64,000 bases of DNA from Apodemus sylvaticus (GCF_947179515.1 NC_067477.1:119780562-119844561); one strand, 5' to 3'. Counted from the first letter of the stretch, positions 33,001 to 45,820 are shown. Numbers and translations: made by a program. The notes: generated by a model from the letters alone, not told the origin.

Positions 33001-33166
33001 ATGCTGGGCGGTGGTGGCACACGCCTGTGATCCCAGCACTCTGGGAGACAAAGGCAGGTGGATTTCTGAGTTTGAGGCCAGCCTGGTCTACAGAGTGAGT
33101 TCCAAGACAGCCAGGGCTACACAGAGAAACCCTGTCTCGGAAAAACCAAACCCAAAAAAACAAAAA
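33001..33166 (+). mobile_element. B1 SINE
   Basis: CTGGGCGGTGGTGGCACACG ... CCCTGTCTCGG. Flanks AGTAAGCCAA / AGTAAGCTAA. Confidence 0.95.
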
Positions 33167-33944
33167 CAAGTAAGCTAAGGTCTAGAAACTTACATTATAG
33201 ATGATAAATGTCCTAATTTCCCTTGTTGTTTTCTTTATAAAATATTTGAATTACTATTTTTCATGAGGCACCAATTAAAAACAATTCCCTAAACTAATAA
33301 TTTTCATAGATTTTTCTTTAAAAGTTTTCATGATCTTTTTTTTTTTTTAAGCCTACAAACATACCTCGTTTGTAGAACCCTGCATAAAATTGAGTCTGGC
33401 TCTGTTTGTTAAATATGTGTCATATTAGTGCCTACTACTGCTGAAACAATTTTCCATATATTTGATTGACATAATATTATTACAGCTCTGGAGGCCCTAA
33501 GTCTGGCTTAGTAATCACTAAACTAAAATCAAGGAGTCAGTAGGTGAGGTTCCTTTCTGGGGGATGTTTTTTTAATGTTTATAGCTTCTCTGTTACTTTT
33601 TCAGTCAAGTTTCCTTCATCTTAGTAGCAAGCAATGGTTGGTTGAGTCTCACATAGCATCAGCTTAACTCAGTCCGTATGCACTATATGACCCCTTGTAT
33701 TACACTGATGCCAGCTAAATAACTCAAGATAATCTCCTTCTCTTATTGTATCTTATTGGCTGTTCACCACCTAAGTACTCTCTTGTTGTATACAATATAT
33801 TTCTAAATTGGAGAGATTACAGTAGGAGCATGTTTTTAGAACATTTTGCTCATAGTGTATACAAGCATCAAATAACCTTACCCTGCCACTTAGGGAACCT
33901 TTGGGTCTTCTCAGCCCACCCTCACTCATATCTACATATGAAGT

Positions 33945-34030
33945 GACCAAGAGCTTATAGCTAGCTCACTTCTGATCACACAGCCAGTCAGAGGCATAAT
34001 GAAGGCTAGAACCCAGGACTCCCAGACTTA
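33945..34030 (-). mobile_element. MIR
   Basis: GATCACACAGCCAGTCAGAG and AGAACCCAGGACTCCCAG match the reverse MIR. Confidence 0.7.
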
Positions 34031-34544
34031 TCTTTCCTTCCTGTCATTCTACCTCTAAGAGACCAATAGTACTGCCTTTTTGTAAAAAGTCCATGTGGAG
34101 ATTTGTAGTCTCTGTATTCACTTTATCTTAGACACAATATCTTAGACACTGATGAAGAATAACTAAAGATCTTCAGATCTAAAAATATTATCTTCATTAC
34201 TTCATTACTCTCATTTTATTCCTGCATTTAATGTAGCCAGACTAGACACCATGACTGTACTATAGAAGCACTTTAGAAGTAAAACCACTTCACTAAGCCT
34301 TTTTGGAAGGCATCCAAGTCCAACTCACTTTATATATTGCTGTGTGCCAGACACTGCTAATTCTATCAATGAGCATTTTTTTTAATTTATAATTTTAGTT
34401 TTCTATGTGTAGTAAGCTTTATGTAGTAATAATTCTTAAAACTCATTAGCTGATCCAGTTGACACTGGGTGATGCCCACTCATGTTTCTCATCATCCTTT
34501 CTTCTTGAATACTCCTGTCTAAGGTTTCATGAGGTCTCATGTTG

Positions 34545-34685
34545 TATCAAGCATGATGGCACATGCCTGGATCCAGCACTTGGGAAGCGGGAACAAAAAC
34601 AATCTGACGTCAGGGTCATCCTCAGCCACACATGGAGTTTAAGACCAGTCTGTGCTACATGAAACCCTCCCTGCTTTCAAAAAGG
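34545..34685 (+). mobile_element. Old B1-like SINE
   Basis: ATGATGGCACATGCCTGGAT ... TGTGCTACATGAAACCC. Confidence 0.7.
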
Positions 34686-34849
34686 TTTCATGTTACAAAG
34701 AAAAGAGAAATCAAATCTGGTCTTAGGAGAGATATGAAAATACGTGGTAATTTTTTATATGTTCAGTTTACAGACTTCCATTAATCATAATCCATTAATC
34801 ATTAATCATACTTTAAGTCCCTATTTTTTATAACAAGTATATCACCCAT

Positions 34850-35790
34850 TCTTTTCAGTCATTCAACTAATTTTTATTGCATTTACACTATGTACCAGTT
34901 TCTGCCCTGGGTAGAGAAGATACACAGACAAAAATATCTGCTTTGTAAAGGTACAGAGAGACAGTATCAATGAAAATAAGCAAATCATGTGATATGCTAA
35001 GTTAAATGCTAGAAAAGAAAATCACACAGGGGGTTAGGAATACTAAGTTTAGATCCCCAGTCAAAGAAAGCCTCACTGAGAAGTGGAATTTTGCATAAAT
35101 ACCTCAAGTAAGAAAGACATGAGCCACACATTAACTAAAGACCATACGTGACTGATGACTACTCCAGGCAAAGGAATGGTGTGTATGCAAAGGCCTTGAA
35201 CAGTTAACAAGAAGGATTGCAGTATTTGAAGAAAAACAGAGTGAAGGTTGGAGTTCACAGTGAATCTTAACACTGAATTATACACTGGATGGATAAAAAG
35301 CCATTGGATTTGAGTGAAAGAGTGACATAATCTGACTTAGACTATTGTAGGGTTCCTGAGACTGAGGACAAGAGTGAAACAGAGTCCAGAGCAGTCACAT
35401 TTGGAGTTGATCTCAGGAACCTAGCTAGGTAAGCCTGGAAGCACTGTAGGTGAGGAACAGCAGGTATTTGTAATTGTGTTTAGAAGGGAGTGGAGCTAAA
35501 AGGATTTGCTGAGGGTAACAGGCCAGAGATTACTCCAAGTTGTGTGACTGTGACTGCAAGGGGAATTGATCTTTGCAGAGAGATGCAGAAGATTGTATCA
35601 GGAGCTCAGGGTTGTGTGACGGTTGAAGTACCCATTAGACATCTGACCTATTAAACTGAAGAGGTCAGAAGGGCAGATATAAGTTTGGCATTCAGAGAAG
35701 TACAGTCTAGAGATACAAGTCTATAAATGTGTCATTGGTGTATAAATAATATTTAAAGCTATGAGACACGATGAGATCACTGAACTCCAG
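34850..35790 (-). mobile_element. L2 relic, ~0.9 kb
   Basis: Collinear landmarks of reversed L2 over most of a kilobase: TTTTTATTGCATTTACACTA, GAAAGCCTCACTGAGAAGTG, CTCCAGGCAAAGGAATGG, ATGCAAAGGCCTTGAA, GTGACATAATCTGACTTAG, ATTAGACATCTGAC and TTTAAAGCTATGAGACACGA. Assigned from memory of L2 consensus. Confidence 0.65.
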
Positions 35791-36084
35791 GAGTGCTTCA
35801 ATATTTTGAGGATACACTTTATTTATTGCCTCCCTTTGAGCCTATGCAGTCCCCAAAGGTAAGTTTAATACACGTTTCCAGAGCAATTGACTGTGATGTC
35901 ACCTAACACCTATGATACCGTTTTATGTGCTGCTAATGAGAAGAGGTAGCTTCAGAAAAAAACACTCAAACGTAACTTTGAACTTGATTTAGCAAATCAG
36001 AAGATGATTGCTTAATTCTCATAAGACTTTAAGTAGATCCTGGAATAAGTGAAGTAGTGACCCTAGATTACTTTAAAAACACCA

Positions 36085-36265
36085 CAGTGGAGAGTACATA
36101 TTGCTCTTCCATAGGTCCCAAGTTCAGTTCCCAGCACCCAATTTAAGTGGTTTACAAACCACCTGCATCTCCAGCTTCAAGGGACCCAGCGCCCTCTTCT
36201 GGCCTCCAAGGCCACTGCACAAACCCAGATACACAATTTTTAAAAAGAAAAGAAAGAAAGAAAAA
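36085..36265 (+). mobile_element. B3 SINE
   Basis: GTTCAGTTCCCAGCACCCAA ... GCGCCCTCTTCTGGCCTC. Confidence 0.85.
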
Positions 36266-36276
36266 AAAAAAAAAAC

Positions 36277-36460
36277 TTGGCTTAAAGAGATGACTCAGCA
36301 ATCAAGACTACTTGTTCTTGCAGAGGACCCAGGTTCAGTTCCCAGCACCTACACTAGATGGCCCACAGCTGCCTGTAACTCCAGTTTCAGGGGGCCTGAA
36401 GCCCTCATCTGTCCCTCACTGGCATCAGGCATACCCTAGGGGCACACAAACTTAGAAAGC
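36277..36460 (+). mobile_element. B3 SINE
   Basis: TTGGCTTAAAGAGATGACTC ... TGTAACTCCAGTTTCAGGGG. Directly follows another B3 in the same orientation. Confidence 0.88.
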
Positions 36461-36889
36461 AACACTCTCCTGGTGCTGTACCGTCGAGTCTTATGAAAGA
36501 GTTCTGGCAAAGTAAGGGGGAGGCTAACGGAAATTGCCTTCTGATGCTTGTTTTGTAGTCTGAGTCGGACTAAAGCATATTATCATATGGTAGGAAAATA
36601 GATAGGGAATCTCCTTTAGGTCACATTTTCAGTAAAGTAAAAATCAAAGGACATTGGTGGAAAAAATCTGACAATTCCTAGTGTTTGAGAAAAATAATGC
36701 CATTCTTTATGATGTCTACTTTTTTAGCTTTAAAATTTGCTTTTAAGTTGTAAGTCATATTTTAATTTTAAAATATATTCCTGTCACTTGTATTCTGTAA
36801 TGCCAAAAGAAATCATCCATGAGAAATTTGCTAATTTTGATACCTTCAGTGAAAAGAGATGCTTTAAAAAGTGAATTCCCAGTGACAGG

Positions 36890-37035
36890 AGCTAAGCCGG
36901 GTGTAATGGCACACACCTGTGATCCCAGCACTTCAAGATGGAGGCAGCAAACTCGGGTGTTCAAAGCCAGCCTCCATTATTCAGGGAGATCAAGGCCTGC
37001 TTGGGCTACATGAGACCCTATCTCAAAAAAGGAGA
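36890..37035 (+). mobile_element. B1-like SINE
   Basis: GCCGGGTGTAATGGCACACA ... GAGACCCTATCTCAAAAAAG. Confidence 0.82.
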
Positions 37036-37197
37036 GAGGAGGCAGAAGGGAGGGCAGGTGAGCTGTTCTAAGCCATCCGTCTGTCCGTCTCTGTCCGTCA
37101 TCCTCATAACTCTTTTGTGTTCTGGGGAGAACAAAGGTGAACTCCAGCGACTTTTGCTCCAGTGTTTTGATGATTTGTATATAATATTAAGAGAGCG

Positions 37198-37352
37198 AGG
37201 GGGCTGGAGAGATGGCTCAGTGGTTAAGAGCTCTGGCTGTTTTTCCAGAGTACCTGGGTTCAATTCCCAGCAATCACATGGCAGCTCACAACTGTCTGGA
37301 GCTCCAATTCTAGGGGATCTGGCACCTTTAAACATACTTGGAGGCAAATACC
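37198..37352 (+). mobile_element. B2/B3 SINE, truncated
   Basis: AGGGGGCTGGAGAGATGGCT ... TTCTAGGGGATCTGGCACC. Confidence 0.9.
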
Positions 37353-37374
37353 TACTCTAGCTGCTTTCAAGGCC

Positions 37375-37622
37375 CCTGGCACACATACAGCAAAGGACTG
37401 CCTAGTCTGGCCTCAGTGAGAGAAGTCACACCTAATCCTCAAGAGACTTGAGGCCACTGGGATTGCAGAGGCCTGGAGGGTGGGGTAGGGGTGATGAGGA
37501 GACATCCTCTTGGAGACAAAGGGAAGGGGCAGAGGGGGATGGGATGTGGAACTGTGGGAGAGCAGACCAGGAGGGGGTAACAACTGAACTATAAAAAAAT
37601 AAAAGTAATAAAACTAAATAAG
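37375..37622 (+). mobile_element. Rodent L1 3' UTR
   Basis: CTGCCTAGTCTGGCCTCAGT, CCTAATCCTCAAGAGACTTG and the G-rich block ending ATAAAAAAATAAAAG are the L1 3' end in sense. Confidence 0.8.
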
Positions 37623-38266
37623 TAAATAAATCTTTTAAAAAGAGGAAGTGAAAAGTATGCTAGACACTTGGGGTACTACAGTTAGTAAAGCATGATCCAA
37701 ACTCTGGAGCAAGTACTTACAGGTTCTCCCAAAGCAGGGAAACCTTACAAAAGGAGAGAGCATGGAGATGGAGGATCCGAAATGATCTGAGATGACTCCA
37801 GGACAGTCCCTCCGTTCTTCATCCTTAATCAAACCTTCCGAATCAATATAACTTTAATCTCTATCTTTAAAGCCTTGGAGGACAAGCTTTCTTTATATTA
37901 TATTAGAGGCCATGACAAATTTATAAGAACATCTTTGAGCATTCATATGAGCATTTAAAACTTTCAGTGTCTTTGCCTGACTTCACAGTTATTCTGTGAC
38001 TAGCTTGACTTGAAGCATGTCTTATGCAGCTGCAAAAGCCAGCTACAAACTATCTTTGTATATGGTTGGCTTGTGGTCTGAGTAAAACTTGAGGGTTTGG
38101 TTGTTTTTCTTTTAGGTCTGGGGTTTTTGTTTGGGTTATATTGTTTTACTTTAGTTTTTGGTTTGTTTCCCAAAAACATCACATGTTAGGTACTGGCTTT
38201 TCCTTTTGTGGTTGGAAAGAATCTTGAAATACAATTCTGTAATATTGCACAAAATAATTTGTACAA

Positions 38267-38267
<1 letters not shown>

Positions 38268-38349
<82 letters not shown>

Positions 38350-38385
38350 GGAGAGAGACAGAGACAGAGACAGGGAGACAGAAGG
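38268..38385. repeat. (TG)n(AG)n microsatellite
   Basis: About 15 TG then a long AG run passing into GGGAGA and CAGAGA units. Confidence 0.95.
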
Positions 38386-38789
38386 TCTAAGAATGTTGTC
38401 CAGGCTGGCCTCATACACAAGGGTTTATTTCAAGTGATGCTCCAAACTAGCTAGAACTATGCTACCACAGCCAGCTACAAATTATTTTTACAATATATTT
38501 ATATATGGACATATATTTTACCATATTCTGATTTAGAGTCTTCATTTTCAAGTGAGAAAGAAAGATATGTTTTTCAGGTACCTGAGTTTTCAACCAAAGA
38601 TCTTACAGAATCTTAGCTTTGAAGTTCATCAGGGCCACCTCAGATGGTGCGAGCCTTTAAGTGGGATTTTAAGAGATTCCAACATAAAAGAGGTAAAGAC
38701 AGAAGTTCACAGTCAGTGTGAATTATATTACAAGTTAGAGGACAGCCAAGGCGATGAAGAGTCCTGTCTGTCTCAAGAGTGCTAAACAA

Positions 38790-38880
38790 CAAAAACTAGC
38801 AACGGTGTGCCTTTAACCCCAGCACTTGGATGGCAGACACAGAGGGTTGCTGTGAGTTCCCAATCAGCCAGAGGTGCATG
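38790..38880 (+). mobile_element. B1 fragment
   Basis: GTGTGCCTTTAACCCCAGCA ... TGCTGTGAGTTCC. Confidence 0.75.
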
Positions 38881-39021
38881 GTAAGTCATGTGCATGTCTG
38901 AAACATGAATGATAAAGATAAAGTGCATTTTCGTGTCTTCAGAGATAAGTTTTTCTTTGGTTTTCTGTTAAAGCTAAAAGAAAATAGATGAACATGTTAT
39001 CTAAAATAAGGATAATAAGTA

Positions 39022-39201
39022 TCCTGGGCAGTGGTGGCACACGCCTGTAATCCCAGCACTTGGGAGGCAGAGGCAGGTGGATTTCTGAGTTCGAAGCCAG
39101 CCTGGTCTACAGAGTAAGTTCCAGGACAGCTAGGGCTATACAGAGAAACCCTGTCTCGAAAAAAAACAAATCCAAAACCAACAAAACAAAACAAAACAAA
39201 A
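39022..39201 (+). mobile_element. B1 SINE
   Basis: Complete young-type B1 with AAGTATCCTG on both sides as target duplication. Confidence 0.95.
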
Positions 39202-40048
39202 AGTATCCTGTTTGTACTTGGGATATCACAGCACCTGGCTTAAGATAGCCACTTAGTGTACATGGGTGGAGTAAAGGAATACATGCTTGCACATCACACC
39301 CTCACTCATTCCTGAAGCTATAATAGAAGACCTAAAACTGGGTAATTCATAAAGAAATGGGCTGGCTCCCTGCTCATCCTCACCCTTGCTCACGAGGTCT
39401 GAAGCTGTGGTGTTTATACAGGTCCACCAGTCCAAGCCAACTTCGTGTGCCTGGAACTTTATATACCTAAAAATTATGTTAAAGTTACTTATGTATATAT
39501 GATGGATTTGTCTTTCTAACTATAGCCACACTTATTTTCATTTATAATGGATGTATTTGGTGCTATTTTGTTAGTATATTTAGTCTAGAATTGCTGTCTT
39601 CTCCTGCTCAGCTCTACGCTATTTTCTTTCTGGTTTGTCTGATGTTAATAAAGCTATCCAGAGTTATTGTAATTGATATCTGCCTAGTGTATCTTTTCCA
39701 ACCTTTAGTTTAACTATTAAATGTGTTCTATAATAGCACATACCCAGAGTTTAGTCTTCTGAGAATTTGCGAGGTTTTTTTTTTTTTTTTGGTAACTATA
39801 ATTTTTTCTTTCTACTAGCAAATATAATCAGTTCACATTTATTATATTATGATGTTGAGTCATTTCAGATATTTTTACATAAACTGCTCCAATAGAAATA
39901 CTAAAAAGACGGCAAGGTACCAAACCCACCCACATTAACTATTTAATGTCAGATTAATTTCAAACATTTTTACATAAACAGCTTTGTAGAATATTGTTTG
40001 TCATAATTTTATTAAGATTGTACAGCACAACTAAGATACTTTTGTAGA

Positions 40049-40203
40049 GTCGGGTGGTGGTGGAGCATGCCTGTAATCCCAGCACTCTGAGAGACCCAGG
40101 CAGGCGGATTTCTGAGTTCGAGGCCAGCCTGGTCTACAGGGTGAGTTCCAGCCAGGGCTACACAGAGAAACCCTGTCTCGAAAAAACAAATCCAAAAAAA
40201 AAA
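40049..40203 (+). mobile_element. B1 SINE
   Basis: Flanked by GATACTTTTGT(A/G)G duplicates. It has an internal deletion (GTTCCAG then CCAGGGC). Confidence 0.94.
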
Positions 40204-40448
40204 GAGATACTTTTGTGGAATAACAGAATATTAAGATGAAGTTAACTGTTCATATTTCACATGGAGTTAAATGATTTCTTCTGATAGATTACATTTTAAA
40301 CAAAAAGTGATACATTCAAAGATTTAAAAAGAAACATATATTTCAGAGTATTCTGTCCATTTGCAATTTTTTTTCTCTGAGCTCTAGAAAAGAAACACAG
40401 TTATTTGGCTTTTTCATCTCAGCATTTAGATTGTTTAAAAATGTAACT

Positions 40449-40605
40449 GGAGATAGGCCTGGTGGGTCAGACCTGTGATCCCAGCAATTCAGGAGGCTAA
40501 TTAGAGCAGGAGGATAATGAGTTCAAGTCCCACCTGGGCTACAGAGTAAGTTTAGGGCCAGAGCCTGAGCAGCTTGATGAGACCCTATCTCAGAATAAAA
40601 AGTCA
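40449..40605 (+). mobile_element. Old B1-type SINE
   Basis: GGCCTGGTGGGTCAGACCTG ... GAGACCCTATCTCAG. Confidence 0.75.
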
Positions 40606-40842
40606 AACGAGGCTAGACACAGTTCAGTCTGAGGGAGTGGCAAATCGGGAGGTCTGAGGAGCCAGTCGTGATGCATAAGGGAGGCTGGCCTAGACTAGAC
40701 AGCTAAACTGTGGCTTGAAAAAAACATAATGGTCAGAAATTGCTCAAAACATGATGGAACTCTGGTGTGTAAATAGGTCCTAGGGTCTGTAGGTGTGTCT
40801 GTGGATACCTTAGCCATACCTGCTTTATGTTAAACCCTAACT

Positions 40843-40985
40843 CTGAGCTAGGCATGCTGGCACGTACTTGTTATACCAGCACTTGGGAGGCAGAGGCTGA
40901 AGAATCAAGGAATGAGGGTCATCCTTGGCTACATAGAGACTTTGAACCCTATTTAACCATGTGGGACACTGTCTCAAAAAAATTC
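40843..40985 (+). mobile_element. B1-type SINE
   Basis: AGCTAGGCATGCTGGCACGT ... GGGACACTGTCTCAAAAAAA. Confidence 0.8.
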
Positions 40986-41528
40986 AAACAAGCAAATAAA
41001 TCCTAGCTTTGCCATCTTTTAAGCAAACATGGGATGTTTTTATACCTATGATTCTAATTCTTATTACGGAAAGGAAATGACTATAATTTTTCATGGCTTT
41101 TTTGTAATGATTTCTTGAATTGATGTTCATAAAAAATATTTGGTGCAGTACTTCCTATATGGTAAGATTCAAGAAATAGTATCTGCAATTAATTCATTGC
41201 TTCAACAAAAGTTTGTTGAGGCAGGGTGTATATGGGAATAATCTTAGCTATCAGCGTACAGAAATGAGGATGACTCATGATATGAAAGAAACTTCACAGA
41301 CGACTAGAGACCACAGGCATGGTACCTAGTCCACCCAGACTGATGCATCACAACTTCTCAGAGAGGCCATAATGAACTCACTTTAAAGGATGTGGACATC
41401 TTAGCAAAAGTCAAGGCACAGGCAATAGGATGTGTGAAACAGATTTAAAATATACATAAAACTCTAGGAATAAGCCACCATTATGAGAAGGAGGCAGATG
41501 CTGCCTCTGGAACATGAACTTATTTACC

Positions 41529-41955
41529 TTCATTAACTTATTCACTTTACATCCTGATTGCAGCCACCACCCCCCAAGTCCCACCTTCACACACTTTATT
41601 CCCCCTCCCCTTCTCCTGAGAGAAAGGGAGACCTCTCATGGGTACCAGCCCCCACCCACCCAGCAGCGCCGCCACCACCACCACCTCTACACGCCAAGTT
41701 TCAGAGAAACTAAGCTTATCTTCTCCCACTGAGGCGAGACAAGGCAGCCCAGCTAGAAGACCCACAGGCAGGCAACAGAGTCAGAGACAGCCAAGGTTCC
41801 AATTGTTAGGGGACCCACGTGAAGACCAAGCTGCACATCTGCTACTTATGTGTAGGGGGCCTTGGTCCAGCCCACGCGTGCTCTTTGGTTAGTGGTTCAG
41901 TCTCTGGGAGCCCTCATAGGCCTCAGTTAACTCTGTAGGTCTTCTTGTAGTGGAA
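41529..41955 (-). mobile_element. Rodent L1 3' UTR
   Basis: ATTCACTTTACATCCTGATT, CCACTGAGGCGAGACAAGGC, CAATTGTTAGGGGACCCACG and TGGTTCAGTCTCTGGGAGCC are the reversed L1 3' region. Confidence 0.8.
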
Positions 41956-42195
41956 CATGAACTTATAAAGCCAAAGAAGTTGTAAGGCAGAGTAAACTAC
42001 AGGTTTTTGTAAGTATAAATCTGTTTCTCTTTGTGTTTAATTGTAGTTGCTACTTAACATGTTCAGCATTCTGAATATCTACTATAATGGTCAAAAATTT
42101 TAAAATGCTGATTGTCAAAACACAATAGCATAAACACTGTAGCATTAGCATTGAAAGACCTGAGTTAGTTTAGCCCTTATGACAACTATGAGCTT

Positions 42196-42342
42196 TTTTG
42201 TGGGGGGAGGGGGTTCCAACAGGGTTTCTCTGTATAGCCCTGGTCACTCTGTAGACCAGGCTGGCCTTGAACTCAAAAAAATCTGCCTGCCTCTGCCTCT
42301 GCCTCCCAAATACTGGGATTAAAGGCATGTGCGGAAACTATG
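42196..42342 (-). mobile_element. B1 SINE
   Basis: CAGGGTTTCTCTGTATAGCC ... CTGGGATTAAAGGCATG. Confidence 0.93.
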
Positions 42343-44300
42343 AGATTTTTGATAAGCAAGTACTTTACCAAATTCTTAACCTTCCCCCTTAAAACAGAGG
42401 TAATGATAATACCCATCTAATCTGCTTTACAGATATTTAATGTTAATTTAAATATAATCAATTCTTGATTATTCACAATGCCTGTTCAACCTGCTTTCAA
42501 ATATATGGTTAACTTCAAATATAATCAGTTGTTGATTACTTGTAATAATGGAAAACATGACCACCCAAAACCAGAAATAGTAGGTAAATGAAAATTTAAT
42601 AATTAATTCTAAAATACACTATTTTTCTCATGATTTATCCTTCTAATTATATTTTGTTAAGGATGAAATTAAAAATCCATTTTTTATTGCTTTAAACTAC
42701 ACCAGCAGATGGCAGGAAGATGTAGCCCAGATAATTATAATATGGTGACAGAAGTCATTTTGGAATTTAAATTTTTACTATAATTAATTGGCAAAATAGA
42801 AAATAAAGCATTGGTTCTGTAGTTATTTGTCTTTGTCTTGTGTTTCAGTGTCTATTAACTGTATCTGTCCCTAGTACCTAGTATATATGGGTCTGACTCT
42901 CATCTATTCATATGGTCTCCTTTTACCTGCATGTCCCTCACCTCAGAAAAAAAGAAAGGCTTATTTTACTCGACATGATGATTTCCATACCCATGAATTT
43001 TCCTAATAAAGGTATAATATCATTTTTTGGAATTGAGGAAAACTTTTTGTGTATGTATCCCACATTGAATAAATGCATTCTTCTACAGGCAGGCACTAGA
43101 TGACACCCTTACTTGGCACTTGTAGATAGCACAGCAGTAAGCATGTATATTCAATGGTAAGCTGACGTGACTCTTTGAGGATATACCTAGAAGGGTCACA
43201 ATCATTCATATGGTTATATAAGATCATATATATAACAATGTGCAAATTGTTGTATGAGTTATATAAATATACAAAGTGTTGTATATAAATAAAATGTTCT
43301 CATTTTCAGTGAATTTAGAAGTAGCATCATTAACTTTGCCTTTCATGAGATTCTTGTGTCTTGCCATTCTCCTTTCTGTCCCCTTCATCCGAGCTTCCTA
43401 CTGTATAGGACCCTCATGGAAACCTCTGTCATCTGTAGCTGTCGGATCCTTACTTCCTAACTCCCAAGTGCACACTTATTCCCTTTGCTCTCTTTCTCTT
43501 ACAGTCTCTAGTTACAGAATTGATCCACTCTCTACCTCTGTATTTGAGCTTCTATTATTCCTCCAGGACTGCTCTTGGATGAAAGTAAAGAGTGAGCAGA
43601 GATAATGCACGCACACAGATGCATGCACATGCGTGCACATGCTGTACGCACACCAAAAAATGATACTGGGGAGTAGTTTTTTAGGTATGTTAATATTTTG
43701 AGCTACAAACCTCTCCCAGCACACTATATATTCAGATCTTCCATGCTACCTTAGAAGAGTAAAATCAGTATGTCCATCTTGTCCCCATTATTCTGATAAT
43801 TACTTCTGGACTGAGATTAAAATGTTCATCTTATAATTACTGTTCCATGTTGAACTTTTCATAACTGGCTTTCTCTTCTCCTTTGGCACTACCCTGCAGA
43901 CTCCCCTGCCTACATGATATTGTGTTGCTGTTATGTGCAGAGGCATCTGTCATCTAATCTGTTGCTGTACGTTTATTTTAAGGTGGAACCTATTCATACC
44001 CAAACACTCCTCACCCTTTGTAATAATGACTACCAAACTTATCCCCTCAACATCAGTAGAAATAAGTAAAAAACAACTTCTTCAGATAGTGAAAGCAGGC
44101 AACATGGGAGAGGAAAACACACAGTCCTAGGAGCACATCCCTGACCCCAGCAGAAAGGGAAAGCTCAAGAAATATGTAAAATTAGTAATCCCAGAGAGGT
44201 AAGTAAACAAAGTTCTTAGTTTGGACAGACTAAGAAAACTAGAATGTGTAGCGGGATACTGGCAAAGGAAGGAACTAATGAAGCAAAAAAAAAAAAAAAA

Positions 44301-44475
44301 TTTTTTTTTTTTTTGGTTTTTTTGGATTTGTTTTTTTCGAGACAGGGTTTCTCTGTATAGCCCTGGCTGTCCTGGAACTCACTCTGGAGACCAGGCTGGC
44401 CTCGAACTCAGAAATCTGCCTGCCTCTGCCTCCCAGAGTGCTGGGATTACAGGCGTGCGCCACCACCACCCGGCT
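44301..44475 (-). mobile_element. B1 SINE
   Basis: Complete reversed B1 beginning with its T tail and ending CCACCACCACCCGGC. Confidence 0.95.
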
Positions 44476-44559
44476 GCAAAATTTTTAAAGTCCCATACAA
44501 TCTACTGCAAATGCCAAAGGGACATGAATAGAGAGAAACTCAACTAAGCCAGCAACTCC

Positions 44560-45340
44560 TGGATCAATATAAATTGATCATTTTCCAGAAACTATACAAG
44601 AATAGGAGATTAGCAAATTCTGTCCAACCAGAAACATTGTTAAACCTTTGGAACCTTTGGAACAGTAAAATAACTCGAGATCCCAGGACCACAACCTAGT
44701 TAAAGGGGTAAATCCATCCTCCAGTAAAGACTACTTTAGACCCATCCTAACATCTCAACAGCAACATTTAAAAGGATCATGATAATCCACAATTTGTTTA
44801 ACTGCAAAACAGTCAAATGCCCTCTAGAGAAACCAAAATGGTAAGATAAACTGTGATATCTGCAAAACTTAGCATCTAATCAGAAATCATTAGACTTTTG
44901 AAGAATCAAGTAAATATGGTGATCCATAACCAAGAGAGGAAAAAGGGCAATCGGAAGACAGCAATAACAGAAACATTGGAATCAATACCAATGTTAAAAG
45001 AGCCATAAATAAGCTCAGTAAATCAAAGGAATGGGGAAATGCATAGAGCCTCTCATGCCCAGGAGACAACAGTCTAAATTAAGTGTGATTATAGTCTAAA
45101 AGGAAGAGAGAGAGACGCAGAAAGTATTTGAAGAAATGATAGCTAAAATTTTTCCAAGTTTTATGAAAACCTGAAATTTTAATTGAGAGATTAACTCTAA
45201 ACAGGATAAATAGTATAAAAGCACATTCTAATGAAATTCAATGCAAACCCATTACAAACAAAAAGCATCAGAGGAAAAAGATACATGGCATTAAAAAAGC
45301 AAATGTTTAGTTCCAACTTCTTGTCAGAAACAGGCGAATA
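44560..45340 (+). mobile_element. Old L1/HAL1-like segment
   Basis: GAAGAAATGATAGCTAAAAT and AAACAGGATAAATAGTATAA resemble L1 ORF1-region sequence. Heavily decayed. Confidence 0.5.
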
Positions 45341-45386
45341 ATGAAATGAAACTTTGGGGGCTGTAGTGTGTGGAGTGGGGTGGTGT

Positions 45387-45537
45387 GCGCATGTGTGTTC
45401 AGATGTATGGGCATTCAGAGGCCAGATATGCACATGTGTGTTCAAGTATATGAACCTGTGCATGGGCATTCAGAGGCCAGACATGCACATGTGTGTTCAG
45501 ATGTATGAGCTTGGATGTGGACATTCAAAGGCCAGAT
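45387..45537. repeat. ~55-bp minisatellite, ~2.7 copies
   Basis: CACATGTGTGTTCA(G/A) ... GGCATTCAGAGGCCAGA is repeated three times. The first copy lacks an internal piece. Confidence 0.85.
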
Positions 45538-45565
45538 AAGACATCTACTACTTTGCAACATTTTG

Positions 45566-45686
45566 CCTTGAGACAGTGTCTTTCATTGAATTTACATTTT
45601 CAGTGAGGCAAGCTGGCTAGCGAACCCTCAGGATCTGCCTATCTGCCCCCATGATCCAATGCTGAGGTCACAGGCACAGGCAAAAT

Positions 45687-45729
<43 letters not shown>

Positions 45730-45820
45730 CGCAAATGGCACGATAAGGATTTAAACTTGAGTCTCAAGTCTTCATGCGTGCAGAACAAGCTCTTACCCAC
45801 TGAGCCACCTTTTCAGCTCC
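45566..45820 (-). mobile_element. B4 SINE with embedded (GT)n
   Basis: TTGAGACAGTGTCTTTCATT ... TCTTACCCACTGAGCCACC. A GT19 run sits at about 45690-45727. Confidence 0.7.

Noticed and set aside
38268..38385. CRISPR-like or repeat-spacer array
   Set aside because: Simple dinucleotide repeats with no spacers in a mammalian intron.
44221..44547. 108-codon frame with SRDRVSLYSPGCPGTHS-type peptide
   Set aside because: This is the translation of a reversed B1 SINE; the same peptide appears at every reversed B1 in the window.
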